NCBI GenBank assembly: GCA_903813345.2
Contig: CAIIXF020000001.1
Location: 23,579,915-23,643,914, forward strand
Reading direction: 5' to 3'
Length of the DNA stretch: 64,000 nt
From: Owenia fusiformis
Taxonomy: Eukaryota > Annelida > Polychaeta > Sabellida > Oweniidae
The notes beneath the pieces were generated by a model, which was not told the DNA's origin, did no database searches, and was given only the letters and a program-made list of their open reading frames with translations. Shown here piece after piece: positions 11,901 to 26,900 of the stretch; the first letter of the stretch is position 1, and every line of letters starts with the position of its first letter. Made by a program: the position numbers and the translations under genes.

Positions 11901-14900
11901 CTCGTTCACCACGAAAGATAAGACCATCTTGAACAGATAACTCATCTCTCATGTTGAAATAGGGATGAACAAGACTATGTAAGTGAATTTTTTCATTAGG
12001 CCAGCCATTCAGAATGACCTTTTTTAGTTCTTGGAGAGTTTCGTCATTTTCTGTCTTCAGTCTTATGTCATCAAGTCTTTTTGAAGTAATAGGCAGGTAA
12101 GATGCCATGTTTACTCTTTCAGTTTTGTCAGAAGAACTGTCAGACTTGAGATAAGCTCGAGAAAGAGTATCAGCCAAATACATGAGTTTACCAGGTTGGT
12201 ATTTAACTTCAATGTCATATCTTTGCAATCTCATCATCATTTGCTGAAGTCTTTTAGGAGCTCGATCTAGTGGTTTTTTCAGTATGCTTTCTAAAGGTTT
12301 ATGGTCTGTATGTACGACTACTTTACGTCCATAAGTCATGTGGTGCCATTTTTTCACAGACCAACATACTGCCAGAAGTTCTTTTTCTATTTGAGCATAT
12401 CGAGTTTCAGTGTCTGTTAATGCTCTACTTGCATAAGCAATTGGTTGTCCATTTTGCAGAGGACATGCGCCAAGTCCAGTTTGACTTGCATCACATTGTA
12501 TAGTCAGTTCTTTTGTCGGATCATAGTATTGTAAGATTGGAGTGTTTGTGACCATTTTCTTCATTTTAGTGAAAGCAGTTTCTTGAGATGGTCCCCAGTA
12601 CCAGCTTACATCTTTCTTAGTCAATTGTCTGATCGGTTCAAGTACATCAGATATACCTGGGAGAAACTTTGCCAGGTATTGCACAAAGCCATTAATTCTT
12701 TGTACTCCAGTTACATCAGTTGGTCTAGGCATGTCAATCACAGCCTTTATCTTTTCAGGATCCGCCTTTAAACCATCAGCTGTCAAAAGATGACCCATAA
12801 ACTTGACCTCAGTTTGTCTAAGTTTCATTTTGAGTTTATTCAAGACAATGTTTTGTTCCCGACATCTTTGCAAGAACATTTTCAGTTTTTTGTCATGGTC
12901 AATACTTGCATCTTCGTCAGTTTCACCTTGACCATAAATCAGTATGTCATCAGCTATACAGATAACACCTTCTAGGCCTTCAAGTGCCATATTGAGTCTT
13001 TTTTGAAAGATTTCACTAGAAACATTCAAACCAAATGGAAGTCTGAGCCACTTGTATCTTCCAAAAGGAGTCATAAATGTTGTCAGTTCACTAGAGTCTT
13101 CATCAAGTACTAGGTGATGAAATCCATTTTTGCAGTCAAAAATACTCATAAGTTTCTTTTTGCCTTTTGAGAGTTTGTGTGACACATCATCAAGCACAGG
13201 TAATTGATAGTGTTCACGTTTCAGAGCCTTATTCAGAGGTCTAGGGTCTATACATACCCTAATATCACCATTTTTCTTGGGTGGCAAAGCTATGCTACTC
13301 ACCCATTTAGTAGGTTTGTCAACAGGTTTTATAACATTTTGAGATGTCATTTTGTCAAGCTTTTCTTTGAGCTTACGTCTAACTGAGATAGGCACAGTCT
13401 GTCTAGTCACTGTGTTCGGAGTTACAGTATCATCAGTTCTAAGAGTAACACGTCCAGGTAATGTACCAAAATCACCTTCAAACACGTCTTTGTACTCTGT
13501 ACACAGGTCTTCAGCCGTCATTTTAAGAACAGGTGCTGATAAGAATTTATCATCATTTACAGTAATGAGGTCCATTAACTGTGCAGTCTTTGACCCTAAG
13601 AGAGGAGTCTGGTCATTTTCAACAACAATGAATTTTACAGAGTATCTAGTTTTTGTTTTGGGGTTTTTCAGAGTGAGAGAGACTTTTCCCCTGGGTTTAT
13701 ATGTAGAAGAGTTCCACATCTTAAGAGTAGTAGCAGTAGATTTGATTGAGACATTTTCTGGGACATATTTCACAGGGAGGAGATTGGGTGTAGCACCAGT
13801 ATCTACTTGGAAAGTAACAAGAGATTTGCCTACCTTCATTATTGCACCCACAGAGTCCTGTTTTGTCCGAGACTTTGCCATATTTATTGATGTTAGAGCA
13901 TCAACATAGTCCTCTGATGAATTGTCTTCATCTGACGAGTCTTCAACAATACGCACACGCTTTTGCTTGGGGCATTTCGCTGCAAAATGATTCTTCTCTT
14001 TGCAGTTATTACAAGTACGACCCCAGGCCGGACAGAGTTCCTTTTTGAGCTTATGGTGCGTCGTGCAGTATCTGCATTTCCCATCTATGGCATCAGTATT
14101 AGCCTTCGGCTTCTTTTTCCACTTCATTTTGCGCACTTTATTCACTGTAGTAGATATAGATAGTCCTTGAATATTGTCCAAATGAAGTTGGGTACTTTCG
14201 GCACTACGACAGATGTCAATACACCGATTTAGAGTGAGATCACGTTCCTCCAGCAGACGTTTCCTTGTGGTACCTTCCTTGGAGTCTTTGATACCAAGCA
14301 CAAGACGATCACGTAGTAGTGATTCACGTAAACAATCACAAAAACCACAGGTTTTCTGGAGAGCCTTCAACTCATACAAATATGTATCGAAAGATTCCTC
14401 TTCTTTTTGCTTTCTAGAGTTGAACTTATACCGTTCATAGGTTTCATTGACTTCACCAAGCGCAAAGTCCGTGAATGCTTTTATGATATCTTCAAGTGTC
14501 ATCATCTCCGCATTTGCCAATGGAAGTCCATTATAGATTTTTAGGGCATCTGCTCCTATTGCATGTTGAAATAGTGCAATCTTGTATTTTTCACTTTGGC
14601 TTTCAACATTTGCCAGTATACAATAGTTTTCCCACTGTTGTTTCCAAAGTTTCCAGTTTTCAGAGAGATTCTCTATATCCAGTTTGTTTGGAGGATGAAG
14701 TCCACTGACTTTCTGATATCTACGGTCTGCTGGTTCCGTTTCGACTTGTAATTGTTCAGCTTCAGCCATTTTGAGCAAGAGTTCTTTTTATCCAGAGACT
14801 GAGTTATTAATGTAAAATCCAGAGAGACTTTTTACATTTTTAGAGTTTTATCCAGAGAGATACAGTCAGTTCTGCTCCGCTGCCGCCATGTTACATAATA

Positions 14901-17900
14901 TTACTACATATGAAACAAGAGTCGAGTCATATAGTTGTTGTAATATCTATTTCTAATAAGAGCTGTTTATTGGTAGCTTACAAGCATACAAGTGAAGGGT
15001 GTGTATGTAATACAATCTAATAACAAACTATACTATCACGTGACATAGGATATGTTTTAAGAGGGGTTGTATCACAAGTACAATACAATATGAAACACTG
15101 GCCTCCACCCTCATGCATCTTGTTTATTGATTAATGTATGCTCTCATGCTTTTAAATTTCAATTAAATAATGATACAGGTTTCTTTATTACTTAAATCAG
15201 TTTTCTAAAAGTATATATACACCTGTATGCACTTCTGGATTCTACAAATTAGATGATGTTTACTGTTGATTATGTGAAAAATGCAATCAATTTTAACATT
15301 ATCATGGATTACCATGGTAATCTCTTCATTTGGAATTACAGATTGCCATGGACTGTGGGGTTATAGTTACTTTCATTTTACATAATTAACAGTCACCATT
15401 GCTTCATTATTGAATATATATACCATATGTGCATGATGATAGTTCTTATTGCATAAAAATTCAGAACCCCCAGTCCATTATCTGATAAACTTCAGTGATT
15501 AATACAGATCTTAAAAAACAAAAAGGGTGGGTTTAACAATTTAACATTAACAACATGAAGCTCAATGAAAATGCTAATTTTTATCGTTGTAGCTATGCAT
15601 TGACATTATGACATTTTTTTATGTGATTTTATGAGCTTGTTGTTTGATATTGCACTTAAACGAAGAGCCCAATGAATAAATCAGCCTCCAACTAAAGTTT
15701 AGTGAGGGGGAGTAAGACTCGATGGTAATTTACTGATATAGTGCTTTTGATGTTTGCCATTGACGATTGTCATACATTCTTGTTTGGAAATCAACATTTG
15801 AAGAATGGGGATGAGGTCAAGAATCAAGACATGATAAACTAAGGATATCTTGAAGGTTCACAATATACATTTTGACTTAACCTTTGATATTAACTACATG
15901 AGTAAATTACAGAAGTAATAGTTGCATTTGCCCTAAGAGAAAAAATTCAATCCAAAAAGATACATCCAACACTTTATACAGTATATTTTTCTTCACTTCA
16001 GCTCAACAATATTCAACTTCAACAAAACTTATTGTAAATGAAACATCTTGTTTTAGTTAAAGGTGTTCATCTTAGGAGGTGTTCCAAGTTATGGTTCACT
16101 GGACTCAAGTCAGTGTTCTACTTATATAAAGGTTTTCCACTTAAACTAGGTTTTACTGTATTTTTAAATCATGATAGGATAAGTTATATTTAGATTACTT
16201 CGAACTTGAAGTCAGGTTACTGATAAAAACATTCCCTAAATCAGTTAATGTGGAAAGATTAGAGTCGCTTGTATGTTATCCCACTGAATGAAGTTGTAGG
16301 GATATAGAAAAGCCATTGGTCTGTCTGTTCATCTGTCTGGGCAATAACTCAAAAACCAGTTGACAGATTTGGTTAATTTTATAGGCTTATGGCTTATAGG
16401 TGTAGAACCTCAGCTCTAGAAGGAATGACTGCTCAATTCAAAATAGGTTCCGTTTTCATGAAAAAATGTAACCTTTGATTGAATACCAGTTGTTGGATTT
16501 AAAGAAAATTTTATACGATTGCTTAAATCACATCTTTGGTGCAGATTTTACTAATAAGGAGACACTACTCCTGTTATTTCCTGTTATGTTTTGTTTGGTG
16601 GGATTTGGTACTCCTTGGAGTTGCTGTTTTCTAGTTAAGATAGAGCCACATGATGAGTATGTTCATCTAATTTTACCGATAATTAATGAAATACATAATT
16701 TTTTCTTTTTTTAGTATTTACACATTGTTATGAAATACAAAGTTCAAAATTGAAATATTTTAGTTAAAATTATGTTAGAATGACATTTCCCATATATTTT
16801 TATTATTTTAGCTTAGTTTGAATCAGTTTATAAAATGGAATTTGATATGAAAGATAAAACTTGAAGTTGAATGTGTTCCAGCAATAACAGTCATAAAAAG
16901 TCATTTTGTACAGTAAACTACTAAACACTATAAAAACACTATAGTTTATAAAGCCCTCATGTAGTTGAATAAAGTTGATAGGATGCTGTGCACATCCTAT
17001 GAAAATCTTAAATTACTTACAAGTTGGTGTAAACATGTACATTAGATAGTAATAGGTTATTTACAATGTTATACAGTGTAACCTGTAAAGTGGAACACCT
17101 CTGTAAGTGGAACACTTTTTGGAGTTCAAATACCAACTGACTTAATGTTGAATGAACCTAAATAAGTGGAACACCTCCTATTAGGGGAACACTTTATAGA
17201 GTACAAAAGACAGGTTTTACTGTCCATTGAATGATTAAAAATATTTAGCTCAAATAAAGCCGCAGGGTAGAATTGTTTGCAGACAGTATCATGAGGTATA
17301 GCCAGTGTGTATCATGAGGTATAGCCAGTGTGTAACATGAGGTATAGCCAGTGTGTATCATGAGGTATAGCCAGTATATATCATGAGGTATAGCCAGTAT
17401 ATATCATGAGGTATAGCCAGTGTGTATCATGAGGTATAGCCAGTATGTATCATGAGGTATAGCCAGTGTATATCATGAGGTATAGCCAGTGTGTATCATG
17501 AGGTATAGCCAGTGTGTATCATGAGGTATAGCCAGTGTGTATCATGAGGTATAGCCAGTGTGTATCATGAGGTATAGCCAGTGTATATCATGAGGTATAG
17601 CCAGTGTGTATCATGAGGTATAGCCAGTGTGTATCATGAGGTATAGCCAGTGTGTATCATGAGGTATAGCCAGTGTGTATCATGAGGTATAGCCAGTGTG
17701 TATCATGGGGTATAGCCAGTGTGTATCATGAGGTATAGCCAGTGTGTATCATGAGGTATAGCCAGTGTGTATCATGAGGTATAGCCAGTGTGTATCATGA
17801 GGTATAGCCAGTGTGTATCATGAGGTATAGCCAGTGTGTATCATGAGGTATAGCCAGTGTATATCATGAGATATAGCCAGTGTGTATCATGATGTATAGC

Positions 17901-20900
17901 CAGTGTGTATCATGAGGTATAGCCAGTGTGTATCATGAGGTATAGCCAGTGTATATCATGAGGTAAAGCCAGTGTGTATCATGGGGTATAGCCAGTGTGT
18001 ATCATGAGGTATAACCAGTGTGTATCATGAGGTATAGCCAGTGTGTATCATGAGGTATAGCCAGTGTGTATCATGAGGTATAGCCAGTGTGTATCATGGA
18101 GTATAGCCAGTGTGTATCATGAGGTATACCCAGTGTGTATCATGAGGTATAGCCAGTGTGTATCATGAGGTATAGCCAGTGTGTATCATGAGGTATAGCC
18201 CGTGTGTATCATGAGGTATAGCCAGTGTGTATCATGAGGTATAGCCAGTATGTATCATGAGGTATAGCCAGTGTGTATCATGAGGTATAGCCAGTGTGTA
18301 TCATGAGGTATAGCCAGTGTGTATCATGGGGTATAGCCAGTGTGTATCATGAGGTATAGCGAGTGTGTATCATGAGGTATAGCCAGTGTGTATCATGAGG
18401 TATAGCCAGTGTGTATCATGAGGTATAGCCAGTGTGTATCATGAGGTATAGCCCGTGTGTATCATGAGGTATAGCCAGTGTCACAAAAATAGATGAGGCA
18501 AATTAAATAAATGAGACAAAATATTAGTTAAAGTCAACAAAGTGTCATTATGAGACTTTTAATTTTGGATAAGTATTAGTGTGTCAGTAAGTTTTTAGAG
18601 AAAATGTCTCTATTTCATCAATATTTTTCTTTCTCATCCCTGGGTACTCCAATGACATCTGATTAAAATAGAAGGGGCATCACCAGAGGAGATCAGCCTC
18701 CGACTGTATCTCAAGGTTTTGCCATTTTTTTGTCATAATGATACTCCCCAGGATTATGTAATACAATGCTATTTTCGCATTCATTTGAACCTGACCATGA
18801 TCTTTTTTGTACCATATTGAATCCTATTTTTTAATGATAATCTTTTTGGCAAATGGTTGTAATATTGATGTTGTCATGTGTGGTACAGTATATAATATTA
18901 CATAAGATGATAATGCTCGTATATACTGAGCTGAGCATTATGCATCCTCAGGTCAATTAAAAAGCATATCAAAATACATTTAATGTACTTAGTGTTGTGA
19001 GAATTAAATTTGTGTGCAAGATGTTACATATGTGCCTTGGCTTCACAATGATAATTTAATGATATTCAATCATTGTCTTCTTTATTGAAATAGACTGCCC
19101 CCTTTAAAAATGAAGGTTACATCATTTTTTCATATAACCTTGTAAGAAAAATATTTTCTATCATAATCATTGATTTTCTATTTTTCTTCAGGTTTTCTAC
19201 CCAGATATTGAAAGAGCAGAATGGGTCAATAATGTAAGTACTAAAAGATGAAAATATAAAATTTATTCCTTGGAATGATAGAAAAGGTGGATTTCATTCC
19301 AATAGACTATGGTATTAAAAATATCATGTTGACCTAATGGTTTAGACAAAGACTGCTGTTTTAATATTTCCTGATGCTAATGCCATATTAATTATAAGTT
19401 GAGTATGAATGATGAGTTATGTAGCATTATTTTCCTACTAGACTGTGAAAGTGTTTTTTATTTATGTATCAGCTCTCCATTAGACCTGCAGTTTTAAGAG
19501 CTTAAAATCTCATTAAACACTTGTTAGGCCAGTTGTATTTGAAGGATATATTTTGTGTTAGTATGTTAAAATGAATGTGCTCCCAAATTCATGATATAAT
19601 TAAATAATCTAAAACAATTCCTTGAAAATATCTAAAAATCACAATACTTCCACTTTCTCTACCACAGTTTATTATTGCCACTTTACTGGACTATTCCAAG
19701 TAAAATTATTTTCCAGATCATTGGGCAGTTATGGCCATTTATTGGAGATTATGTGAAGAAGATCTTGGTGGAGACAGTACAACCACAAGTGAAAGCCAAC
19801 CTGCCCTCTGCGCTCAAATCTTTTGCATTTGAGACAATTGACCTTGGAGATATTGTAAGTCTTATTCATATTTGGTGTTGGTGATATAATAGATCATCAA
19901 TTCTGCAATGTTTTTAGTATTATTCATTTGTAATCATATTTTGCCAATATTGATTATGTGTCTTGCTCTGTTCTCAGCACCCCAGATTCCAGCAGTTGAG
20001 AATCTTAACTCAAAATGGCTACTTTATCATGCACAAAATTGAATTGATGATTTCAGATAAGACATTTGACAATTGAAATTGTAAAAACTAATACATAGTT
20101 ATGAGTATACTACTGAGTGATGAGTATACTACTGAGTAATGAGTATACTACTGAGTAATGTGTATACTACTGAGTAATGAGTATACTACTCATATAAAAC
20201 CTTGAATCTGAAGTGGATTAAACAATTAAATGTCGTCTTAAGATGGCACAAAAACTAAGCCACTACTAAGGTAACCGAACCTAAAATAAGATAAAAAGCT
20301 AGATTTGACCTCTGCCTTGTTTTGATCAAATGTTATGTTTTCTTGTAGCCTCCCAGGATTGGAGGGGTCAAGGTTTATACAGAGCATGTGAGCCGGGATG
20401 AAATTGTGATGGATCTAGAAATCTAGTAAGTCTACAAAAAGAAACTACATTATTATAGAGATCCCCAAATGTAATTTCATACAGATTGACATCCCTAAGC
20501 CCCTATATCTAGTTATGTTATTCATGACATCTGAAGAGTCAATAAAAGATTGAACATACATGTATATTTTTTTTATTTTACCTTAAATTCAGTATCATAT
20601 GCTATTATAAAACATTTTTTAATGAGTTTTGTGGATGTAAAACGATACATTGACCTTTTCTCTGAACAAAAGTTGATAAAAGGATTATGTATGTATTGGG
20701 ATTTCATCAACTACTATCATTTTTTTTATATAGCTTGGTTATTCTAGTAATGTATGGTATACATTAAATGTAACTGAGTAAAACATTTATTTTGTGTTAT
20801 TAAATTCTTTTACAGTCCATGTAATACAATGAGTTTGTTGAATATTTAATAGATAGATGAGAGTAGATCACTCTGACACGAATGTATTTATACAATTCAA

Positions 20901-23900
20901 TGATACAATTTGCAATCAAATAAAGGTGATTCATCCACATATTGTTCAGAATCTATGTATGAAGATCATATCCTGAATGAATTCAATATAACATTAACTA
21001 TAATTATATTTTCAATTGTTCATTCATTTCCTCTCAAAATGTCTATATATCACCTGATATATGATTAGTGATACTATGATATTTCATGTTGATTCTTTTT
21101 TACTTATATGTATCTCATGGTATTTCATTCTAAGGTTGAACTTATTTTTTCATGCAACATTGAGTCCATGCACATTGTAGTGTATGTTGTTTATGGGTGG
21201 GAGGGGGAATGGAAGAGATTTACCAAGGAAAGAATATAAGTGTCAGATTTGCAATCCCTAGTATCCATTCTCCTGTTATATGGAAATTGCTATGTCAAAA
21301 CGGCCAACTCATTTTCCTTGCTGAATGTCACATCAACTTTTTGCTAGAATAAGATGTTACTTGATGCTATGCATGGCGATGATCAATTGCAGCTATCATT
21401 CTAAGCTTCCTAGTTGGAAAGAGCTGCAGAAAATTACATCATTTATTCAAGTTGTGGCGTAGCTATAAAGCTTGGTCAGTTTGAATGATGTACATATAGC
21501 ATGAAGATAAAATTATATTTTCTCAAGCGTATATGTCATTAAATACAAGTGAATTATTTGAATGTGAGAGACTAGCCTAATGGATATGGTATTCTCTGGT
21601 AAATATCAATATTTTCCTGAGGGATATGTCTTTACTGAACAGTAACACGATAATCCAGTGAATTTCACTAGAAAAATATGAAGGCCGTGTGAAAACTAAT
21701 CCACTTTTTATGAAAATACCCAAAAAATGGTGGACATTTTATGCTTCAGATGTAAGCTTTATCACCATTTGTGTATGTTCCATGTGATGTACCATGCATT
21801 GAAGGAATTTTCATTAGGATTTAGTAATAGATGATAAAATAAAAAGGCAGATTTTTTATTAATTAAGTGTACTGCTTCATGATAATTGTGTGCTCAGAAT
21901 CTTAATTGCACAATTATTCTTATATTTTCTAGCTATGCCAGTGATGCCCAAGTGAAGGTTAACATCAAGAACATCACAGCTGGTATCAAAGAGCTGCAGA
22001 TCCATGGCACAATGAGGGTGGTCATGAGCCCCCTGATCCCAGTGTCACCCCTAATAGGGGGCATTACTGTATTCTTCCTTAATCCACCTGTAAGTTTTTC
22101 ATCAACAAATAGAATCAACAAATGGAATGATCTCCCAGTTTTTTTCTCAAAAGGGCTCTCGATTGTAATTTTACTAGTTTCGGGAATAACATAGGGGCTT
22201 GCATTTACAAAATCTATTTGTTAAGTCTAATATATAATTAATGGGAGTTTATCATTGTATGCACCTTATAAGGGAAGTGGATAATGAGTTGTATAGTATA
22301 AATGGTAGATACAACATATGGCTAAATAATAAACTGCACATACTGGATGCATAATAAATAAATAAGTCATCATATAAAATGTCTCTGGCATCATTCATCA
22401 ATTAAGAAGAATATGTTTGGATTTTTTTGTGAGCAAAATGATTATTTGATATATTGAAAAGGATCTGCAAAGTAATTTACTTTCACAGCTAGAATATACT
22501 GGCAAGTTTTAATAATACAAACCTACCACTCAGTTATATTCCATTACAGAACAAATTACATCAAGTTGAATTTATTAATGAATAGTGTTGTATGCTGAAA
22601 TTAAATATTGCTTCGATATTTATATCTACATTTTTTTATGTCTGTTATTTCCCACATAGTCATGCATGGTGTACTAATAGCTATTAATTAGAAGTTTAAA
22701 TTAAGAATAAATCCAAACCCCCATAAACCATAATTGCCAATTAATTTTATTTTATCCCAACACTGGTATGAATATAAAGATTACAAAATAGCAGTTATCA
22801 ATGCATATTTTTTTAAATTAAGAATATAGCCAACCCCCCCCCCCCCTCCCATTAACACTATTTCTTATATTACGTAATCACAACACTGGTATGAATATGA
22901 AGATTAGAAAATAGGAATTATCATTGTATATTTTTGTTTCAGTCTGTTGAGTTCAATTCTACTGACCTGGGAAATGTTTTGGATATTCCTGGGCTAAGGT
23001 ATGTGTTACAGCTTTCTCTTTCGAATCGTTCAACATAAGAACAAAATAGAGTAAGGAGTGTATTGGTATATGTTCAGGGAGTGGTTTTACTTGACATGCT
23101 GCTCTACTGATCAGAGTTTCATATTTGATCTTTGATTTATTTTTCATTTTTCTAGACCCATGAATAAGTATAATGAAACTGTCACACAAAACTATAACTG
23201 GAATGTTGAACTATGTAAAAATAAATACAAACCTGGTTATATTTATAGCCTAACAGTAACTCTCTTTTTCATTTTCAGTGACATTGTACGTAACATTATA
23301 GAGGACCAGATTGCTGCATTCCTTGTGTTGCCCAATAGGATCCCAGTTCAGCTGGCAGAGGGTATTAACCTACAGGCCCTCAGGTTCCCAACTCCTCAAG
23401 TAAGTGTAATAGTAGCATTATTTGTTGGTTTCATGTTACTACCTCTTTGGTGACATATTTTTATAGACTCAAACTTTTTGTGGACAGGGTTCGGCGGTTG
23501 GTGGTCAGCATTCGGCATCTGTGTCAAATGGCAGGTGGTGACATTTTGAATGTTAATGCCTTGTATATACATTGAGCACAGTGTCTGCATTAACGATGTA
23601 ATAGTGATTGTGTTTTAAGGGTCTAATTTTCTCCTCGAGTAGCAAGGTATCATTTTTGCAACTGAGACTTTAAAATAATTATTATTAGGATGTATTATTT
23701 GGCCTTTATGAAGCTAAAACTTAGAAAGTAAATCAATGTTGCTTGGTTGAGACCCTCTTTCATTTTATAATATTATTGTCTTGTTTGTGTTAAGGGAGTT
23801 TTAAGGATGCATATCATTGGAGCAAGAGATCTAAAGAGAGCTGATATTGGACTCCTAGGGAAAGGCAAATCTGACCCATATGCTGTTATACATGGTAGGA

Positions 23901-26900
23901 ATATATTTAAACACTTTCAGATCCTATAAATGTATTTGCTATGATAAATACATATGATATGATATGATATATGTAAGGATTTAAGCCCTGAACTCGATGC
24001 ATCGTGCGCTGAATCATTCCACTGAAGGTGTTTCCAAATCTGCTTTACCATGCAGGGGGAATGCAAAGTTTAGAAAACAACGGCTGAGTGGAATGAATCA
24101 GCCACAATGCATTGAAGTCTTGGGCTTTAGCTCTTTTCACACATTGGTGATATAATGCACTACAGTCATATGAAATACTGTATTCGGATTGGCTGAAATC
24201 AGACTTACTTTCCCCAGCTGCGTGTCAATTCGATACCAGATATAGTTCTATTATTATTTATCTTGTCGAGATACTGAAATCTGATTGGGTGTAAGCTGCT
24301 GGTTATTTGGCCATGACTGGCTTTTGAAAAAAAACTGACCAGTATTTCTTTTAATACTCAATCCTAAGAAGGTTGGGTATTTATTCAATTTTTTAATGAA
24401 TAGAAGAATCCCACTACGAATTTCATTTCACTATAACACCGTATGTTGTACATTAGAAATGATCTGAGAAAATACATGTACCCAAACATATATCCTTGTT
24501 GTTTAAGTTGGAGCTCAGAAGTTCAAGACCAAAGTAATCCCGAATACTGTAACACCAGGCTGGAACACATACTTTGAGGCCATTGTGGATCAGAGATCTG
24601 GGCAATTCTTTGAGCTGGAGATTAAAGATGAAGACCCTGGAGAAGATGACAGATTGGGAAGGTAAATTGGAGTCTACATTTTTTCTATATCTCATTTTTA
24701 TAGATCAGTTGTACTGCATATTTTGATCTATTCTTGATTTAAACGTGACAAATCATATGCATTTCAATTTTTATAGCAGTATACTCTTATAGGCACCCTC
24801 TTAAATACATATACATGTTTATGCAGTATTTTGAATCTTTTAGCAACCTTATTTGTGTTTTTTTACAGTATTGGTATAGAAATTGCCTCAGTTGCTGACA
24901 AAGGGGAGATTGACTCTGTAAGTTTTTGTTCCTTAAGAATGTTATTTCAGTTACCAAAGTGCTGTATACTAGTTTCACCACCAGGTGGCTAATATGTATC
25001 AGACAACATGGCAGACAATGGCAGACTTTGAAAAATTTAATTAAACTAAAAAGATTTAGTGGATCAGTTTACATTTTGAGCTGTAAGCTTTGTTATTGAA
25101 CTATTTAAAATATGGTCAGTTAGAGAAATCATTTGTTAAATACAAGAAGACATTTCTGTGTTCATGATTTTATAACATGGGCTCTATAGGGAGTCTAGCC
25201 AACTTACAAAGAAAATAAAGATTAGAAAATTTATTATTAGTTTTAACTTTCAAACTTTAAATATGATGTCACTTTGGCTAAATTTGAATTATTTGATGTT
25301 GAAAATTAACCCTATACCTGCATCTCGTGTATTTAATGGTTTTGTTGTCATCACTATTAAAAGATGGCAGTCAAAAAGAAAGTTACCAGCGAGGGAAGTG
25401 CATCATCATCATAACTTAATGGTGCTTTATAGTTTAACCATACATGGTTACCATTCATCTTCTGAATACAGGACTCCAGACATCATCCATGCTGTCCCTT
25501 CTTGTATATGATGTCTGAGTCATCATTTTAGGATGCAATTAATATACATATGCATGTATTGTGTTTGTAGTGGATGCCATTGGGAGATGTGGAGACTGGT
25601 ATGGTTCATGTATGTCTATCCTGGCTACATCTCACCACAGACCCCACAGAACTCTATAAGGTAAGATATATCAGAAATATCATGTACATACTACATTTAA
25701 CTTTTATAGATGTTATATATTGACACAGGGATCATGATAGATGGTCAGGTACATATACTTGCCAATAGTCCATCTGGGAAGTTTTTCTGAAGTATTGCAA
25801 GAGCATTTAGGTCATCAAAATTAAATTTACGATATGGGCCAAAATTTTAAGAAAATAAACAAATTTTGTGCAATGCATAGATTTGGCTGTCCTTAGTTTT
25901 AACAAGAATAATTTGTTGACAATGAGTTATGTGTACCTGTCAAAATTCAATTCTGCATTCCACAAGAAATAATTCAACTGAGATATTTATCTGTTATTTC
26001 TTGTGATATGTAGTTTATTTGTTTTAACGTAGATGTTGTTTCGATTATAGCTGGATAGTATTAGTAATAAAATAGATTGTATATTTTTTGTTCTTTGAAT
26101 CGTATAGACCTTTAACATTACCGTTATACAATATATTTGATATATCTAGTTTTTCAATACCATATTTTGACAAGACATCCATAAGGATAAATTATGTGAT
26201 ATCTAATTATCTTTTTAGATAATGGCATGCTCCTTTTAGTTTATTAATTTTGTTCAAGCAGTAGATTTAAAAGTGTTTTTTAATTTATTCTCAGCATTAG
26301 TATAATGAATAGACTTGTGTTATACAGTAACAGTAATTATTCTGTCAAATGTAAAATTGTATAATAGCTTCACTAACATTCTGCTATTATATCACCGCAA
26401 AAGCTTTATGCCATGTTTCTCTGCCACGCTGAACTTGATCATGTTAAAGTTTTGTGTGATTCTTGAACCCTCCTTGCATGCTCTCTTATTCCATCCTGTG
26501 TTTCTGTATTTTATTTAGACATTATACAGGACACAAAAGGTCTGTTTTTAAGGCCCATATTTATCTTTACGTATATATCATTAATATATATGATTAAAAT
26601 AGCTTATGAATCAGCTTTTGCTTAATTTAAAGCTTGTATTTATATTCATTTGCTTGCGGGTATATCTTTATATAGGGTTTAAAATCAAAATGGAACAGTA
26701 CTTTATATTTGAGAACACTTCCACGTTCCATCTATATTTGGTTCCCTAATTTTTTCTAGGTACATGTAGTTTTATGTTCAACACCACAGCAAAATAACAA
26801 TGTTAGTTCAGAGATAGTTTGTATCGAAAAAATAAACTGTAACATTTAAGAACAAGGTTAGGTTTGATAATTATTTCCATAATCATAATTTGTTTAATTG

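Larger units (their letters stand above)
9929..15097 (-). mobile_element. Ty3/Gypsy-type LTR retrotransposon, whole-looking and very young
   Basis: A 5169-bp element inserted antisense in E-Syt intron 1. Direct LTRs of 209 bp (9929-10137 and 14889-15097) begin TGTTACATAA and end ATGAAACA, and differ at one position. The 5-bp direct repeat CTGGC flanks the element (9924-9928 and 15098-15102). On the minus strand, a primer-binding-site candidate TGGCGGCAGCGGAGC follows the 5' LTR, and a purine tract (10138-10150) precedes the 3' LTR. One long gag-pol frame lies between. The near-identical LTRs and clean target duplication point to very recent insertion. The clade is uncertain; a Mag-like lineage is possible. 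Confidence 0.93.
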
